The notes beneath the pieces are model-generated. The model ran no database searches. It was not told the DNA's origin and worked only from the letters and a program-made list of their open reading frames with translations. From positions 2,258,001-2,322,000 of the forward strand of contig NZ_CP141944.1 of NCBI RefSeq assembly GCF_035658495.1: DNA of 64,000 nucleotides, in the 5' to 3' direction. This stretch comes from Novosphingobium sp. RL4. GTDB taxonomy: Bacteria > Pseudomonadota > Alphaproteobacteria > Sphingomonadales > Sphingomonadaceae. Below, piece after piece: positions 8,366 to 16,877 of the stretch (the stretch's first letter is position 1; each line of letters begins with the position of its first letter). The position numbers were made by a program, and so were the translations under genes.

Positions 8366-9547
8366 ATGACCACGCCGCAGGCGCGGAGCATTCCGCTCGT
8401 CATCTATGTCTTCGCGCTCTCGGCATTTGCGCTGGGATTTACCGAGTTCGTCACCATCGGCCTCGTGTCGGCCATCGCGAACGATCTCCATGTCGGCGTC
8501 GATCAGGTCGGCGGCGCCGTCGCCGCCTACGCGCTCGGCGCTACCATCGGGGCACCCATCCTTACCGCATTGGCCGCCGCCTGGAGCCGCAAGCATCTGC
8601 TGCTGGCGGCCATGGCGGTGTTCACCGTCGGCAATTTCGTTGTGGGTCTGTCCGGCGATCTGACCTCGCTGCTCGCAGCCCGGTTCGGATCGGGCCTCGG
8701 GCATGGCGTCTTCCTTGCTGTCGCCTCCAGCGCCGCGACCCGGCTGGTGGCGCCGGAGCGCGCCGGAAGCGCCGTTGCCGTCGTCTTTGGCGGCCTCACG
8801 CTGGCGCTCGCCTTCGGCGTGCCGATCGGGACATTCCTCGGCGGCATCTGGACCTGGCAGGCGATCTTCATGGGCGTCGCCGCCTGTGGGGCTATCGGCT
8901 TCCTCGGGCTGGCCTTTCTGATGCCAAACGGCAGGGATGGCGGTGTGGCAAAGGACGCCTTCCATAATCTGGTCGCGCTATTCGATCGCAGGCTTCTTGG
9001 CGCTGCCTTGATCACAGTGTTGGCCTACACGGGATCATTCACCCTGTTTTCCTACATCTCGCCGTTGCTGATCGAGGTAACGGGCATGAATGCGCCTCTC
9101 GTCGCCGCGATGATGCTGGTCTATGGCGTTGCCGCAGCGATCGGCAATGTCGTGGGCGGGCGCATGACCGACCGGCTTGGACCCGACAAGGCGGTGATGA
9201 TCGTCCTGATCGGCCTGGCTCTCGTGCTCGGCGCAATGTGGCCTGCCATTCGCTCCATTCCCATCATGGCGGTGCTGATCGCGGCTCTTGGCGCGCTGAC
9301 CTATGCGGCGGTTCCTGCCATGCAGGCGCGGGTGATCGGCATCGCGGAACGGCACGTCCCTCATGCGCTCGCCGCCGCTGCCGGCCTCAACATTGCCGGG
9401 TTCAATTCCGGCATCGCGCTCGGCTCGATCCTGGGCGGTGGCATGATCGGAAGTCTGGGGCTGACGGCAACAGCGCCCCTCGGGGCGGTAGCCGCAATCG
9501 TCGGGATTATGGTGCTGCTCCTCCAGCGGAATGGCAGACGCGATTGA
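8366..9547 (+). CDS. MFS transporter (DHA1 / AraJ-PbuE-like drug or metabolite exporter)
   Basis: A 393-residue, strongly hydrophobic protein with about 12 membrane segments. The first helix 'ALSAFALGFTEFVTIGLVSAIANDL' and the loop 'FGSGLGHGVFLAVASSAATRL' are typical of DHA1 family exporters. A 'GGRMTDRLGPDKAVM' loop corresponds to the second half's conserved motif. The ATG at 8366 is preferred because it begins just before helix 1; an earlier start would overlap the DJ-1-like gene end. Substrate is unknown. It shares the direction and probably the transcript of the DJ-1-like gene. Confidence 0.85.
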   Translation: MTTPQARSIPLVIYVFALSAFALGFTEFVTIGLVSAIANDLHVGVDQVGGAVAAYALGATIGAPILTALAAAWSRKHLLLAAMAVFTVGNFVVGLSGDLTSLLAARFGSGLGHGVFLAVASSAATRLVAPERAGSAVAVVFGGLTLALAFGVPIGTFLGGIWTWQAIFMGVAACGAIGFLGLAFLMPNGRDGGVAKDAFHNLVALFDRRLLGAALITVLAYTGSFTLFSYISPLLIEVTGMNAPLVAAMMLVYGVAAAIGNVVGGRMTDRLGPDKAVMIVLIGLALVLGAMWPAIRSIPIMAVLIAALGALTYAAVPAMQARVIGIAERHVPHALAAAAGLNIAGFNSGIALGSILGGGMIGSLGLTATAPLGAVAAIVGIMVLLLQRNGRRD

Positions 9548-9600
9548 GCGGGCGCACGGGGATATCGCCGGATCGCGAAGCGGAGCGAAAAGTATAGGCG

Positions 9601-10563
9601 ATGCGGCGGCTATCCTCCCTTAAAGCCAACGATGAGAGGCCGTCACGACGAGATGGCGCACGCTCGCCTCTGGGTTCGCGCATTCCACTGGCGTCACTGA
9701 TGCAGACGCTGGCCGTGGCGGAGTACCTGAACTTTCGTCACGCCGCCAATGCTCTCGGCGTGAGCCAGTCCAGCGTCAGCACGCGCGTCAAATTGCTGGA
9801 GCAGGATCTTGGTATCCTGCTGTTCGAGCGCCTTCCGCGCGGCGTGCGGCTGACCGAGGCAGGCCGTCATTTCGTCGAACAGGTGGCGGTCGGCATCGAT
9901 CATCTCGATCATGCGGTAAAGACCGCCGGCTTGCTCGCGCGCGGCGAGCAGGGACATCTCCGCATCAGCGCATATGCCCTGATCTCCAACGGCTTCCTTG
10001 CCGGTCTCCTGACACGCTACCGGAAGATGCACCCAGACGTCGATATCGACATCGCCGAGTGCAGGGCCGGCGACGCGGTGAAGCAGGTGCGTGACGGGCA
10101 TCTGGACGTCGCCTTCGTGCTGGGCGCACCGGACATTCCCGATTGTCATTCCAAGCCAATCTGGACCGAGCAACTGATGATCGCCTTGCCAGCAACGCAT
10201 CCGCTTGCCGATCGCGAAGGCGTCACCTGGGCCGACCTTTCGGCCGAAACCTTTCTGGTCCGGCACAATGGGACAGGTCCGCAGCTCCATGACCTTATCT
10301 TGCTTCGCCTCGCCGAGTGTTGGCCGCGACCATTGATTCAGCGCTTCAATGTGGATCGGCTGACGCTGATATCGATGGTGGAGCAGAGTTACGGTTTGAC
10401 GCTGGCCACAGAGACTACGTCGCAAATCCGGTTTCCGGGCGTGGTGTTCCGGCCCATTCTCGATAAGCCGGGTTCTGTCGTCTTCTCGGCTGTATGGTCG
10501 CCAAACAACCGCGCCCCAGCACTCCGCGATTTCCTCGACCTCGCCAAGAAGACCAGTCGCTAG
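9601..10563 (+). CDS. LysR-family regulator closing cargo block 1 (paralogue of 16878-17825)
   Basis: A 320-residue LysR protein with a ~30-residue N-terminal extension before the HTH ('LAVAEYLNFRHAANALGVSQSSVSTRVKLLEQDLGILLF'). It is strikingly similar to the LysR at 16878-17825 over its whole length, sharing 'ERxxRGVRLTEAGRxF', 'HLDHAxKTAG', 'DIAFVxGAxDxPDCHS'-type segments and a 'FSAVWSPxNRxxAL' C-terminus. It is co-directional with the MFS gene, not divergent from anything, so its target is unclear. It is followed directly by a relaxase remnant, suggesting it marks the end of one ICE's variable region. Confidence 0.88.
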   Translation: MRRLSSLKANDERPSRRDGARSPLGSRIPLASLMQTLAVAEYLNFRHAANALGVSQSSVSTRVKLLEQDLGILLFERLPRGVRLTEAGRHFVEQVAVGIDHLDHAVKTAGLLARGEQGHLRISAYALISNGFLAGLLTRYRKMHPDVDIDIAECRAGDAVKQVRDGHLDVAFVLGAPDIPDCHSKPIWTEQLMIALPATHPLADREGVTWADLSAETFLVRHNGTGPQLHDLILLRLAECWPRPLIQRFNVDRLTLISMVEQSYGLTLATETTSQIRFPGVVFRPILDKPGSVVFSAVWSPNNRAPALRDFLDLAKKTSR

Positions 10564-10715
10564 TCCCCGCAGTTTTAAATCTTGCAACAAATCTCCCGGT
10601 TTGATGCTTAGCTTCCGGAATCTGGTCAGGACAGTGACACTGACCGACAAAAGGTAGGCCTCTCGCCGCACGTCCTTGGCGGTAAACTCTTTGGACCACT
10701 TGCTCCGCAAGGAAA
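10564..10715. other. Intergenic region between LysR and the relaxase remnant
   Basis: About 150 bp, comparatively AT-rich at its left, with no supported gene. It probably contains the junction at which two ICE segments were joined, because the LysR on its left and the relaxase remnant on its right would not normally be neighbours. No target-site duplication or transposon end was recognised. Confidence 0.4.
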
Positions 10716-11003
10716 TCGACGAACGCGAGGCGCGCGAGGTCGCCGCGCCGGGGCCGAACTCGCGACCACGAAGCGGATGCCGTTTCGCGCGGCTGGGGAC
10801 GGCGAGACGATCAATGGCACCTTTACCGGGACCGTCCAGCTCACCAGCGGCAAGTTCGCCATCGTCGAGAAGAGCCGCGAGTTCACGCTGGTTCCGTGGC
10901 TGCCAGTAATCGACGGTCAGCCTGGGGGGGGGAGGTTACGGATATCGTGCAGGGCGGATCGGTGTCGTGGCAGATGGTGCGGCAGAGGGGATCGGGTCTT
11001 TAA
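10716..11003 (+). pseudogene. Remnant of a second relaxase gene (3' end only, frameshifted)
   Basis: The DNA is clearly homologous to 3400-3685, the last ~95 codons of the relaxase gene, but not identical. The peptide 'PFRAAGDGETINGTFTGTVQ' and then 'FAIVEKSREFTLVPW' repeats the relaxase C-terminus with substitutions. One base is missing near 10743 (GAGGTCGCCGCGCC versus GAGGTCGCCCGCGCC in the intact gene), and a run of nine G at about 10924-10932 shifts the frame again. The end 'RQRGSGL' and a stop at 11001-11003 match the intact gene's 'RQKGLGL' end. No start or catalytic domain is present. The divergence shows that it came from a related element and not a recent duplication. Confidence 0.88.
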
Positions 11004-11022
11004 ATTTTGCGGCTGGCAAAAT
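11004..11022. terminator. Hairpin directly after the relaxase remnant stop
   Basis: ATTTTGC-ggctg-GCAAAAT is a perfect 7-bp stem with a 5-base loop starting at the base after the remnant's stop codon. It probably served as a transcript end for the donor element's relaxase gene. No clear U-run follows, so termination strength is doubtful. Confidence 0.35.
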
Positions 11023-11160
11023 GCAAATCACGGAATCAACATGCTTGGCGGCTGTAAATGCCGAGCTTTCTTGAGTGCAACTTGGAAAGAAATCCTCAAT
11101 TCATATCCAAGTGCGGCGCAAACGATACTATAGGAACATCGATCGAGAATCCGAAAATTA

Positions 11161-11985
11161 TCAATCATGCGGTACTTGTTTTGGGACCGGAGGCAGTAGC
11201 GTCCTACGTTGCGTGAAATATTGTGCCGGCGTGCTCCCTAGAGCCTTCTTGAACATCGTGATGAAGGCGTTGACCGAATCGTAGCCCAGCTCGGCCGCCA
11301 CGGTCTGCACCGCCGCACCGCTGGCCAGTTCTCGAAGGGCAACGACAAGGTGCAACTGTTGCCGCCAGCGTCCGAACGTCAGGCCTGTCTCCCGGATCAT
11401 CAAACGGGCCAGCGATCTCTCGCTCATCGCGACGCGTTTCGCCCATTCGGCTGACGTACTGCGGTCGGAAGGTTCGATCGTCAGGGCATCCGCTATCGCA
11501 CGGATCTTCGGATTACTGGAGATAGGTAAGTTGAAGCGCTCACGCGGCATTTCGACCAGTTCGTCGAGGGCCACCCTCGCAAGCCGGGCCGCATGGCCAC
11601 CCGGAGGATAGTCGGCAGGCTCGTGAGCCAGCCGATCGACCATTTCCCGGATCATCGGGGAGATCGACAGAGTACAACAATCCTTGGGTAGCTTCGCTGC
11701 CCCTGGCTCCACAAAGAGGTAGTTGAGCCGGGCATTCGCTGTCGCTCGGGCGCTGTGCGGCACCCCGCCCGGAATCCAGACCCCGCAGTTGGGCGGCACG
11801 ATCCATATCTCGTTGTCTGCAGAGCAGGTGACTGCCCCATGCAGCGCTATGATCAACTGGCCTTTGCGATGCGCGTGCATCGGCACTTCCGCCTCGTGAT
11901 CCGCGAAGTCGAGTTGCCGCGCAACTGCCAGCCGATCCGTGAGGTCGGGGTCGAAAACAGAGACGGCTGATCGTGAGAAAACCAT
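11161..11985 (-). CDS. AraC-family transcriptional regulator of the efflux operon
   Basis: A 274-residue regulator with an N-terminal cupin sensor ('PMHAHRKGQLIIALHGAVTC', then 'WIPGGVPHSARA') and a C-terminal double-HTH of about 100 residues ('WAKRVAMSERSLARLMIRETGLTFGRWRQQ', 'AAELGYDSVNAFITMFKKALGSTPAQYF'). The ATG at 11985 is chosen because longer readings run into the divergent efflux gene. It lies 61 bp from the divergent FUSC gene start, with a TTGGCAACT direct repeat in and around the gap. It most likely controls the aromatic-acid-type efflux operon; whether as activator or repressor is not visible. Confidence 0.88.
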   Translation of the reverse strand: MVFSRSAVSVFDPDLTDRLAVARQLDFADHEAEVPMHAHRKGQLIIALHGAVTCSADNEIWIVPPNCGVWIPGGVPHSARATANARLNYLFVEPGAAKLPKDCCTLSISPMIREMVDRLAHEPADYPPGGHAARLARVALDELVEMPRERFNLPISSNPKIRAIADALTIEPSDRSTSAEWAKRVAMSERSLARLMIRETGLTFGRWRQQLHLVVALRELASGAAVQTVAAELGYDSVNAFITMFKKALGSTPAQYFTQRRTLLPPVPKQVPHD

Positions 11986-11988
11986 AGA

Positions 11989-12044
11989 TTGGCAACTTTT
12001 AGATATTTTTTGACAGAATACCGAATTTATTTGATTTGGCAACT
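11989..12044. promoter_or_regulatory. Direct-repeat sites and -35 element in the AraC/efflux divergent region
   Basis: The 9-mer TTGGCAACT occurs at 11989-11997, just upstream of the AraC start, and at 12036-12044, just upstream of the FUSC start, 47 bp apart. AraC proteins commonly bind direct repeats. A consensus TTGACA lies at 12010-12015 pointing toward the efflux genes, although the matching -10 near 12032-12038 is weak. The right repeat would overlap this promoter's start region. Confidence 0.5.
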
Positions 12045-12046
12045 CA

Positions 12047-14176
12047 GTGATAATGACGCGCATGAGCATCGTACCGTCTGCGAACAGATCAATAGAGAGA
12101 GCCGGCACTGTAATGGCGGGTGCGGTTTCGCATTTCTTGCGAGCCTCCACTACGAAGGTGGATGCGGATGCCGTGCTGTTCTCGGTGAAGAGTTTCGCCG
12201 CGGCGATGCTGGCCTATTACATTGCGCTGCGTATCGGGTTGCCCAAGCCTTTCTGGGCCATCGTCACCGTCTATATAGTCTCGCAAACCTCGGTCGGTGC
12301 GTCGCTCAGCCGCGGTGTCTATCGCTTCGCCGGGACAATTGCTGGCGCGGTGGCGACGGTGGCGATTGTTCCGAATTTCGTGAACGATCCGATCGTATGC
12401 AGCGCAGTTCTTGCCTGCTGGATCGGTCTTTGCCTCTTTCTCTCGCTGCTTGATCGCACGCCGCGCGCTTATGCCTTCGTTCTTGCAGGCTACACCGCGA
12501 GCCTGATCGGCTTCCCCAGCGTGCTTGATCCAGGCGCCGTCTTCGATACGGCCTCGGTGCGAGTCCAGGAGATTTCCATCGGGATTCTTTGCGCCGTGTT
12601 GGTGCATCGTTACATCCTGCCCAAGCGGATGACCGGCCAGTTCATCGGCAAGCTGTCGGCAACCCTACGGGATGCCCGTCGGCTGGCGGGCGACGCGCTG
12701 AACGGAACGCCGGGAGAAAACCGTCGCGACCGCAACCAGCTCGCAGTCGACCTCCTCGCGCTGCAGGGGCTCGGCATCCACCTGCCGTATGACGCCGCCC
12801 CCGTAACGCCGGACGCCAAGAAGCTCCAATTGCTCCATGACCGGCTCGCCCGACTGCTTCCGCTCGCGACCGAGATCGAGGACCGGATTCACTCCCTTGT
12901 CACTAGCGACGACAACGCGCCCGATGAACTGATCGCCTTGCTCGGTGATGTCGAGAGCTGGATCGGAACTGCCGAGGCGGCCGAACGGGAGGGCGCCGCG
13001 ACCCATCTGATTGCCCGCGCGCGATTGATCCAGAAACGTCTCGGCGCGGACGCCGCGACGCCTGGCGACAGGCTTGCCGTCAATCTCACCGGCCACCTGG
13101 CCGAGATGATCGGCCTGGTCCAGGACTGCGATAAGCTTGGGCTGAACATCGCGACTGCCGACCACTCGCGCGAGACGGCGTCACTCCATGGGCCGCTGCG
13201 TGCGAAGGGCTACGTCTATCACCGAGATCCCTGGATGGCGGGTCGGGCCGCCATGGGTGCCATCATTGGCATCCTCATCGGCTGCGCCTTCTGGATCTGG
13301 TCGGCCTGGCCGGAGGGCGGGACGGCCATTTCAATTCTCGGCGTATGCTGCACGCTGTTCGGGAATGTCGACGCGCCAGCGCCTAACGTCCTCAAGTATA
13401 TGGTCGGCTCGATCTATGGGGTGGTGATCAGCCTCGTCTACAGCTTCGTCATCCTCCCCCAGGTCACGGACTTCGCCGTCCTTGTCGCAGTACTCGCCCC
13501 GGCGTTCCTGTTCGCCGGTTCCCTGCAAGCACGTCTCCCGACGACGTTCATGGCGCTCGGCATCACCCTCACCATTCCGATCCTCTCGGGTCTGGGCACC
13601 AACTACACCGGCGACTTCGCCGCATCCCTCAACTCCGTCATCGCGCTCTTTATGGCAGTCGGATTCGGGGTGGTGAGCATGTCCCTGTTCCAGACCGTAC
13701 CCGTCGATGCGGTAATCAACCGGCTGCTTCACTTAAGTCGGAGGGACGTTAGCCGACGAGCGCTCGGTGGAGCGCCCAACGAAGCGCACTGGACGAGCCT
13801 CATGATTGATCGGACAGCGCTGCTCCTACCAAGATTGCGAGTGTCCAGGAAAGACTATTTGGACGTTCTCGATGATACCCTGCACCATCTTCGTATCGGT
13901 CACGCCGTTGGTCAGCTTCGCAAGTCGATCCCGCAGATCAAGGGCGAAGTTGGCGACAAAGTGAGCGAACTTCTTTCCGCGATCGCTGCGCGCTTCAGCG
14001 CCAGTGGCCTAACGAGACCGGTAGATTACATCGACTTTGATCAGCGCATCGAGACGCTGACCGAGATTATAGCGGGCAGCTCGATCAAGAACCGCTTGCG
14101 GATGCTCGACCTGCTCATCGACCTTCGATTCGCGCTCGGTTCCAGTGAAACCGCGGACGGGGGACAACGCTCATGA
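12047..14176 (+). CDS. FUSC-family efflux pump inner-membrane protein (AaeB-like)
   Basis: A 709-residue protein with two sets of about five to six membrane helices (about residues 45-185 and 390-540) separated and followed by soluble alpha-helical regions, the layout of AaeB and other aromatic-acid exporters. 'KPFWAIVTVYIVSQTSVGASLSRGVYR' is a typical FUSC segment. Starts at 12047 and 12062 are both possible; no strong ribosome site decides. It overlaps the DUF1656 gene by 4 bases. With the next three genes it forms a complete envelope-spanning exporter, probably for aromatic carboxylic acids or similar toxic organics. The substrate is inferred from the family. Confidence 0.88.
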   Translation: MIMTRMSIVPSANRSIERAGTVMAGAVSHFLRASTTKVDADAVLFSVKSFAAAMLAYYIALRIGLPKPFWAIVTVYIVSQTSVGASLSRGVYRFAGTIAGAVATVAIVPNFVNDPIVCSAVLACWIGLCLFLSLLDRTPRAYAFVLAGYTASLIGFPSVLDPGAVFDTASVRVQEISIGILCAVLVHRYILPKRMTGQFIGKLSATLRDARRLAGDALNGTPGENRRDRNQLAVDLLALQGLGIHLPYDAAPVTPDAKKLQLLHDRLARLLPLATEIEDRIHSLVTSDDNAPDELIALLGDVESWIGTAEAAEREGAATHLIARARLIQKRLGADAATPGDRLAVNLTGHLAEMIGLVQDCDKLGLNIATADHSRETASLHGPLRAKGYVYHRDPWMAGRAAMGAIIGILIGCAFWIWSAWPEGGTAISILGVCCTLFGNVDAPAPNVLKYMVGSIYGVVISLVYSFVILPQVTDFAVLVAVLAPAFLFAGSLQARLPTTFMALGITLTIPILSGLGTNYTGDFAASLNSVIALFMAVGFGVVSMSLFQTVPVDAVINRLLHLSRRDVSRRALGGAPNEAHWTSLMIDRTALLLPRLRVSRKDYLDVLDDTLHHLRIGHAVGQLRKSIPQIKGEVGDKVSELLSAIAARFSASGLTRPVDYIDFDQRIETLTEIIAGSSIKNRLRMLDLLIDLRFALGSSETADGGQRS

Positions 14177-14388
14177 TCGTTGATCTCAATCTTGGCGGCG
14201 TCCTCATCCCCGGTCTGCTGGTGCTCGCGTTCGTCGCGCTTGTCGCCACCATCGCGGTGATCCGCCTCCTGTCCGTCGCGGGCATTTACCGCGCGTTCGC
14301 TTACCGGCCGCTCGTCGAGCTCGCCACCTTCGCCATCATTTACGGTCTGCTCGTGCAGCACCTGCCATCGATCGGACTATTACGTTGA
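14173..14388 (+). CDS. DUF1656 small membrane protein (AaeX-like)
   Basis: A 71-residue protein with two membrane helices ('LVLAFVALVATIAVIRLLSVA', and a second near residues 48-65) and the 'LGGVLIPGLLV' opening of the DUF1656/AaeX family. It overlaps its neighbours by 4 bases on each side (ATGA-type translational coupling). It always accompanies FUSC-type pumps; its role is unknown, probably assembly or stability. Confidence 0.85.
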   Translation: MIVDLNLGGVLIPGLLVLAFVALVATIAVIRLLSVAGIYRAFAYRPLVELATFAIIYGLLVQHLPSIGLLR

Positions 14389-15281
14389 AGCCTGTTCTAT
14401 CCCTGCTCAGCCGCTATGCCCTGACCCTTTGCCTCGTTGCTTGCGCCACTCTCATCGCGCTGGAGGCGTGGAGCCGCTACGAACGGACGCCGTGGACCCG
14501 CGACGGGCGAGTGAGCGCGGATGTCGTGCAGATCGCACCGGAAGTCTCCGGCACCGTCAGCGCCGTACCGGTTGTTGATAATCAGTATGTTCATCAGGGC
14601 GATATCCTCTACGTGATTGCCCCTGAGCGGCTCCAGCTCGCAGTGGCGTTGGCAGAGGCCGACGTCGAAGCCAAGCGTCAGGATATGCTCGTTCGTCAGG
14701 CGACGGCGCGGCGGCACAGCCAACTCCGGGATGTCGTCTCCCAGGAAGCCGTCCAGCAATCGGGCGGAGCGGCGGCGGTGGCCGGCGCCGCCTATCAGGC
14801 AGCGGTGGCGGCTCTCGATCTCGCAAAACTCAATCTCGCCAGCTCGACGATCCGTTCGCCAGTCGATGGCTATGTCACAAATATGAGGCTGCGGCCCGGC
14901 GACTACGCGACGGCCGGCTCGACGAAGGTCGCCGTTCTGGACGCGGCCAGCTTCTGGATTACTGGCTATTTTGAAGAGACGAAAATCCGTCAAATCAGCG
15001 TCGGAAGCCCAGCGCAGATCATGTTGATTGGCTTTGATCAGCCCGTGTCGGGCCATGTCGAAAGCATAGGTCGCGGTATCGAGAACAGCAACGACGCGCC
15101 CGGTCATCTCGGCCTGCCAAATGTTGCAGCGACATTTTCCTGGGTGCGCCTTGCCCAGCGCATCCCTGTCCGCATCCATATCGACCGGGTGCCTCCTGGC
15201 GTCGAACTGGCGGCAGGCATGACAGCGACCATCGAGATCACCCCCGCGAGAGCCGAGCCCGCTACGGGTAACCGGTCATGA
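14385..15281 (+). CDS. HlyD-family periplasmic adaptor (AaeA/EmrA-like)
   Basis: A 298-residue membrane-fusion protein. It has an N-terminal membrane helix (about residues 10-28), then 'RVSADVVQIAPEVSGTVSAV' and 'DNQYVHQGDILYVI', the lipoyl-domain halves, an alpha-hairpin (about 80-150), and 'STIRSPVDGYVTNMRLRPGDYA', the second lipoyl half. The start is a TTG at 14385 that overlaps the stop of the preceding gene. It bridges the FUSC pump to the outer-membrane factor encoded next. Confidence 0.9.
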   Translation: MKPVLSLLSRYALTLCLVACATLIALEAWSRYERTPWTRDGRVSADVVQIAPEVSGTVSAVPVVDNQYVHQGDILYVIAPERLQLAVALAEADVEAKRQDMLVRQATARRHSQLRDVVSQEAVQQSGGAAAVAGAAYQAAVAALDLAKLNLASSTIRSPVDGYVTNMRLRPGDYATAGSTKVAVLDAASFWITGYFEETKIRQISVGSPAQIMLIGFDQPVSGHVESIGRGIENSNDAPGHLGLPNVAATFSWVRLAQRIPVRIHIDRVPPGVELAAGMTATIEITPARAEPATGNRS

Positions 15282-16672
15282 AACACGCGCTTCCCTTCCT
15301 ATCCGTACCTCTGCTTGCCAGTTGCGTCGCGGGTCCGAACTATCATGTCCCACGTACCGCCGTCGCGGAACGGCCAGACGCCGCTGCGCCATTCCTTGGC
15401 CAGAACGGCGCGGTTGCAAGCCAGGAGGAACCGCCGCCTAACTGGTGGCGCCTCTATGGCGATCCGAGGCTCGATTCCTATGTGGAGGAGGCGCTGGCGG
15501 CCAACACTGACCTGCGGGCAGCCGAGGCGAACCTGCGTCGCGCCACGGCGATCGTTCGCGAGGCCGAGGCTTCGCGCACCGTGCGCAGCAGCGTGAGCGG
15601 TCAGGCGCTCGGCTCGCGCGTCGCTGGTCCAACCGGCGACCTGCCTGCGCCCTTAAGCTATTCGCTCGGGTTCGATCTCAGCTACCCGCTTGACCTGGCC
15701 GGAAGCATCCGCCGAGGCATCGAAGCCAGCAATGCGCAAGCCGAAGCGACGCTCGCCGCCCGCGACCAGGTGCGCGTCGTCGTCGCCGCAATCGTCACGC
15801 GCAGTTATGCACGGGTCTGTGCCGCGAACGACACACTGGCCGCCGTTCGCCATGTCGTCGAAATCCAGCGGTCGACACTAAACGTTGCAATCCGCCTGGA
15901 TCGGGGCGGCCTTGGCACTCAGGCTGACGTCGAACGGTCCCGGGCCGCCGCCTATGCCAGCAGCGCGGTGATACCCGAGATCGTCGCCGAGCGGCAGGCA
16001 GGCCTGTTTGAGTTGGCTGCGCTGATGGGGCGTGTTCCCTCCGACTATCCAAGGGAAGCAGAGACTTGCAGTGCCATTCCCTCCATTGATCGGCCGATAC
16101 CTGTCGGTGATGGGGCGGCGCTGCTCAGGCGGCGCCCCGATATTAGGATGGCCGAGCGGTTGTTGGCTTCGGCAACAGCCGCGATCGGCATCGAGGAAGC
16201 CGAGCTCTATCCGAAGGTCAGCATTGGTGGATCGGTGGGAACGGCAGGGCCTACAAGCCGACTGCTAACGCCGTCCACCTTCGGGGTTAGTTTCGGTCCG
16301 CTGATCTCCTGGTCTTTCCCGAACAGGAAGATGGTGCGCGCTCGCATTGCGCAGGCCGGCGCCGATACGGATGCGGCCTTCGCGAATTTTGATGGATCGG
16401 TGCTCCTTGCCCTTCAACAGACGGAGACCGCACTATCAGCCTATGCACGCGCCAGAGACCGGCTGAAAGATCTGGAATTGGCCGCTGAGGCGGCGGGTAA
16501 GGTAAGCCGCGACGCGAAGAAGCTCCAGCGCTTCGGGCAATCGCCATTACTGGATGTCCTGAATGCACAAGCGAGCTACGCGGATGCGCAAACCAGCTTG
16601 GCGGTCGCGCGCGCAAACCTCGTCGATCGCCAGATCGACCTGTTCCTCGCGCTCGGCGGAGGATGGGAATGA
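15278..16672 (+). CDS. Outer-membrane efflux lipoprotein (NodT/OprM family)
   Basis: A 464-residue TolC-like outer-membrane factor. A lipoprotein signal ends 'VPLLASCVAGPNY', so Cys16 would be acylated. Two repeats of the OEP domain follow (about 60-250 and 270-460), with 'PNWWRLYGDPRLDSYVEEAL' and 'LLRRRPDIRMAERLLASA' as family landmarks. It overlaps the HlyD gene by 4 bases. Having its own outer-membrane duct makes the operon a self-sufficient exporter, unlike enteric AaeAB, which borrows TolC. Confidence 0.9.
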   Translation: MKHALPFLSVPLLASCVAGPNYHVPRTAVAERPDAAAPFLGQNGAVASQEEPPPNWWRLYGDPRLDSYVEEALAANTDLRAAEANLRRATAIVREAEASRTVRSSVSGQALGSRVAGPTGDLPAPLSYSLGFDLSYPLDLAGSIRRGIEASNAQAEATLAARDQVRVVVAAIVTRSYARVCAANDTLAAVRHVVEIQRSTLNVAIRLDRGGLGTQADVERSRAAAYASSAVIPEIVAERQAGLFELAALMGRVPSDYPREAETCSAIPSIDRPIPVGDGAALLRRRPDIRMAERLLASATAAIGIEEAELYPKVSIGGSVGTAGPTSRLLTPSTFGVSFGPLISWSFPNRKMVRARIAQAGADTDAAFANFDGSVLLALQQTETALSAYARARDRLKDLELAAEAAGKVSRDAKKLQRFGQSPLLDVLNAQASYADAQTSLAVARANLVDRQIDLFLALGGGWE

Positions 16673-16877
16673 ATCAGCATTTTGGGCTAATCGCGAAAGC
16701 GGACCGAAGAACTATTCACAAACTGCGGCCGTTCGGTCGCCCAAACATTCACGCTCAAAGCAAACGAGCGGCCGGATTCGGCTACTTCGTTGGACGCGCG
16801 AAACGTCACTACGTGGGTGTAAAGCCGATGCGCGGAAACCACATTCGCGACGCGGCTATCCGACTGAAGATGTGTGA

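Noticed and set aside
10564..10715. Minus-strand peptide beginning SKEFTAKDVRREAYL that might be a transposase or recombinase scrap
   Set aside because: Only a short stretch looks protein-like. No catalytic motif, terminal repeats or target duplication was seen.
16673..16877. Short open frames between the outer-membrane factor gene and the following LysR
   Set aside because: They lack a ribosome site and family-like sequence and partly overlap the flanking genes. The 205-bp gap is best left as non-coding.
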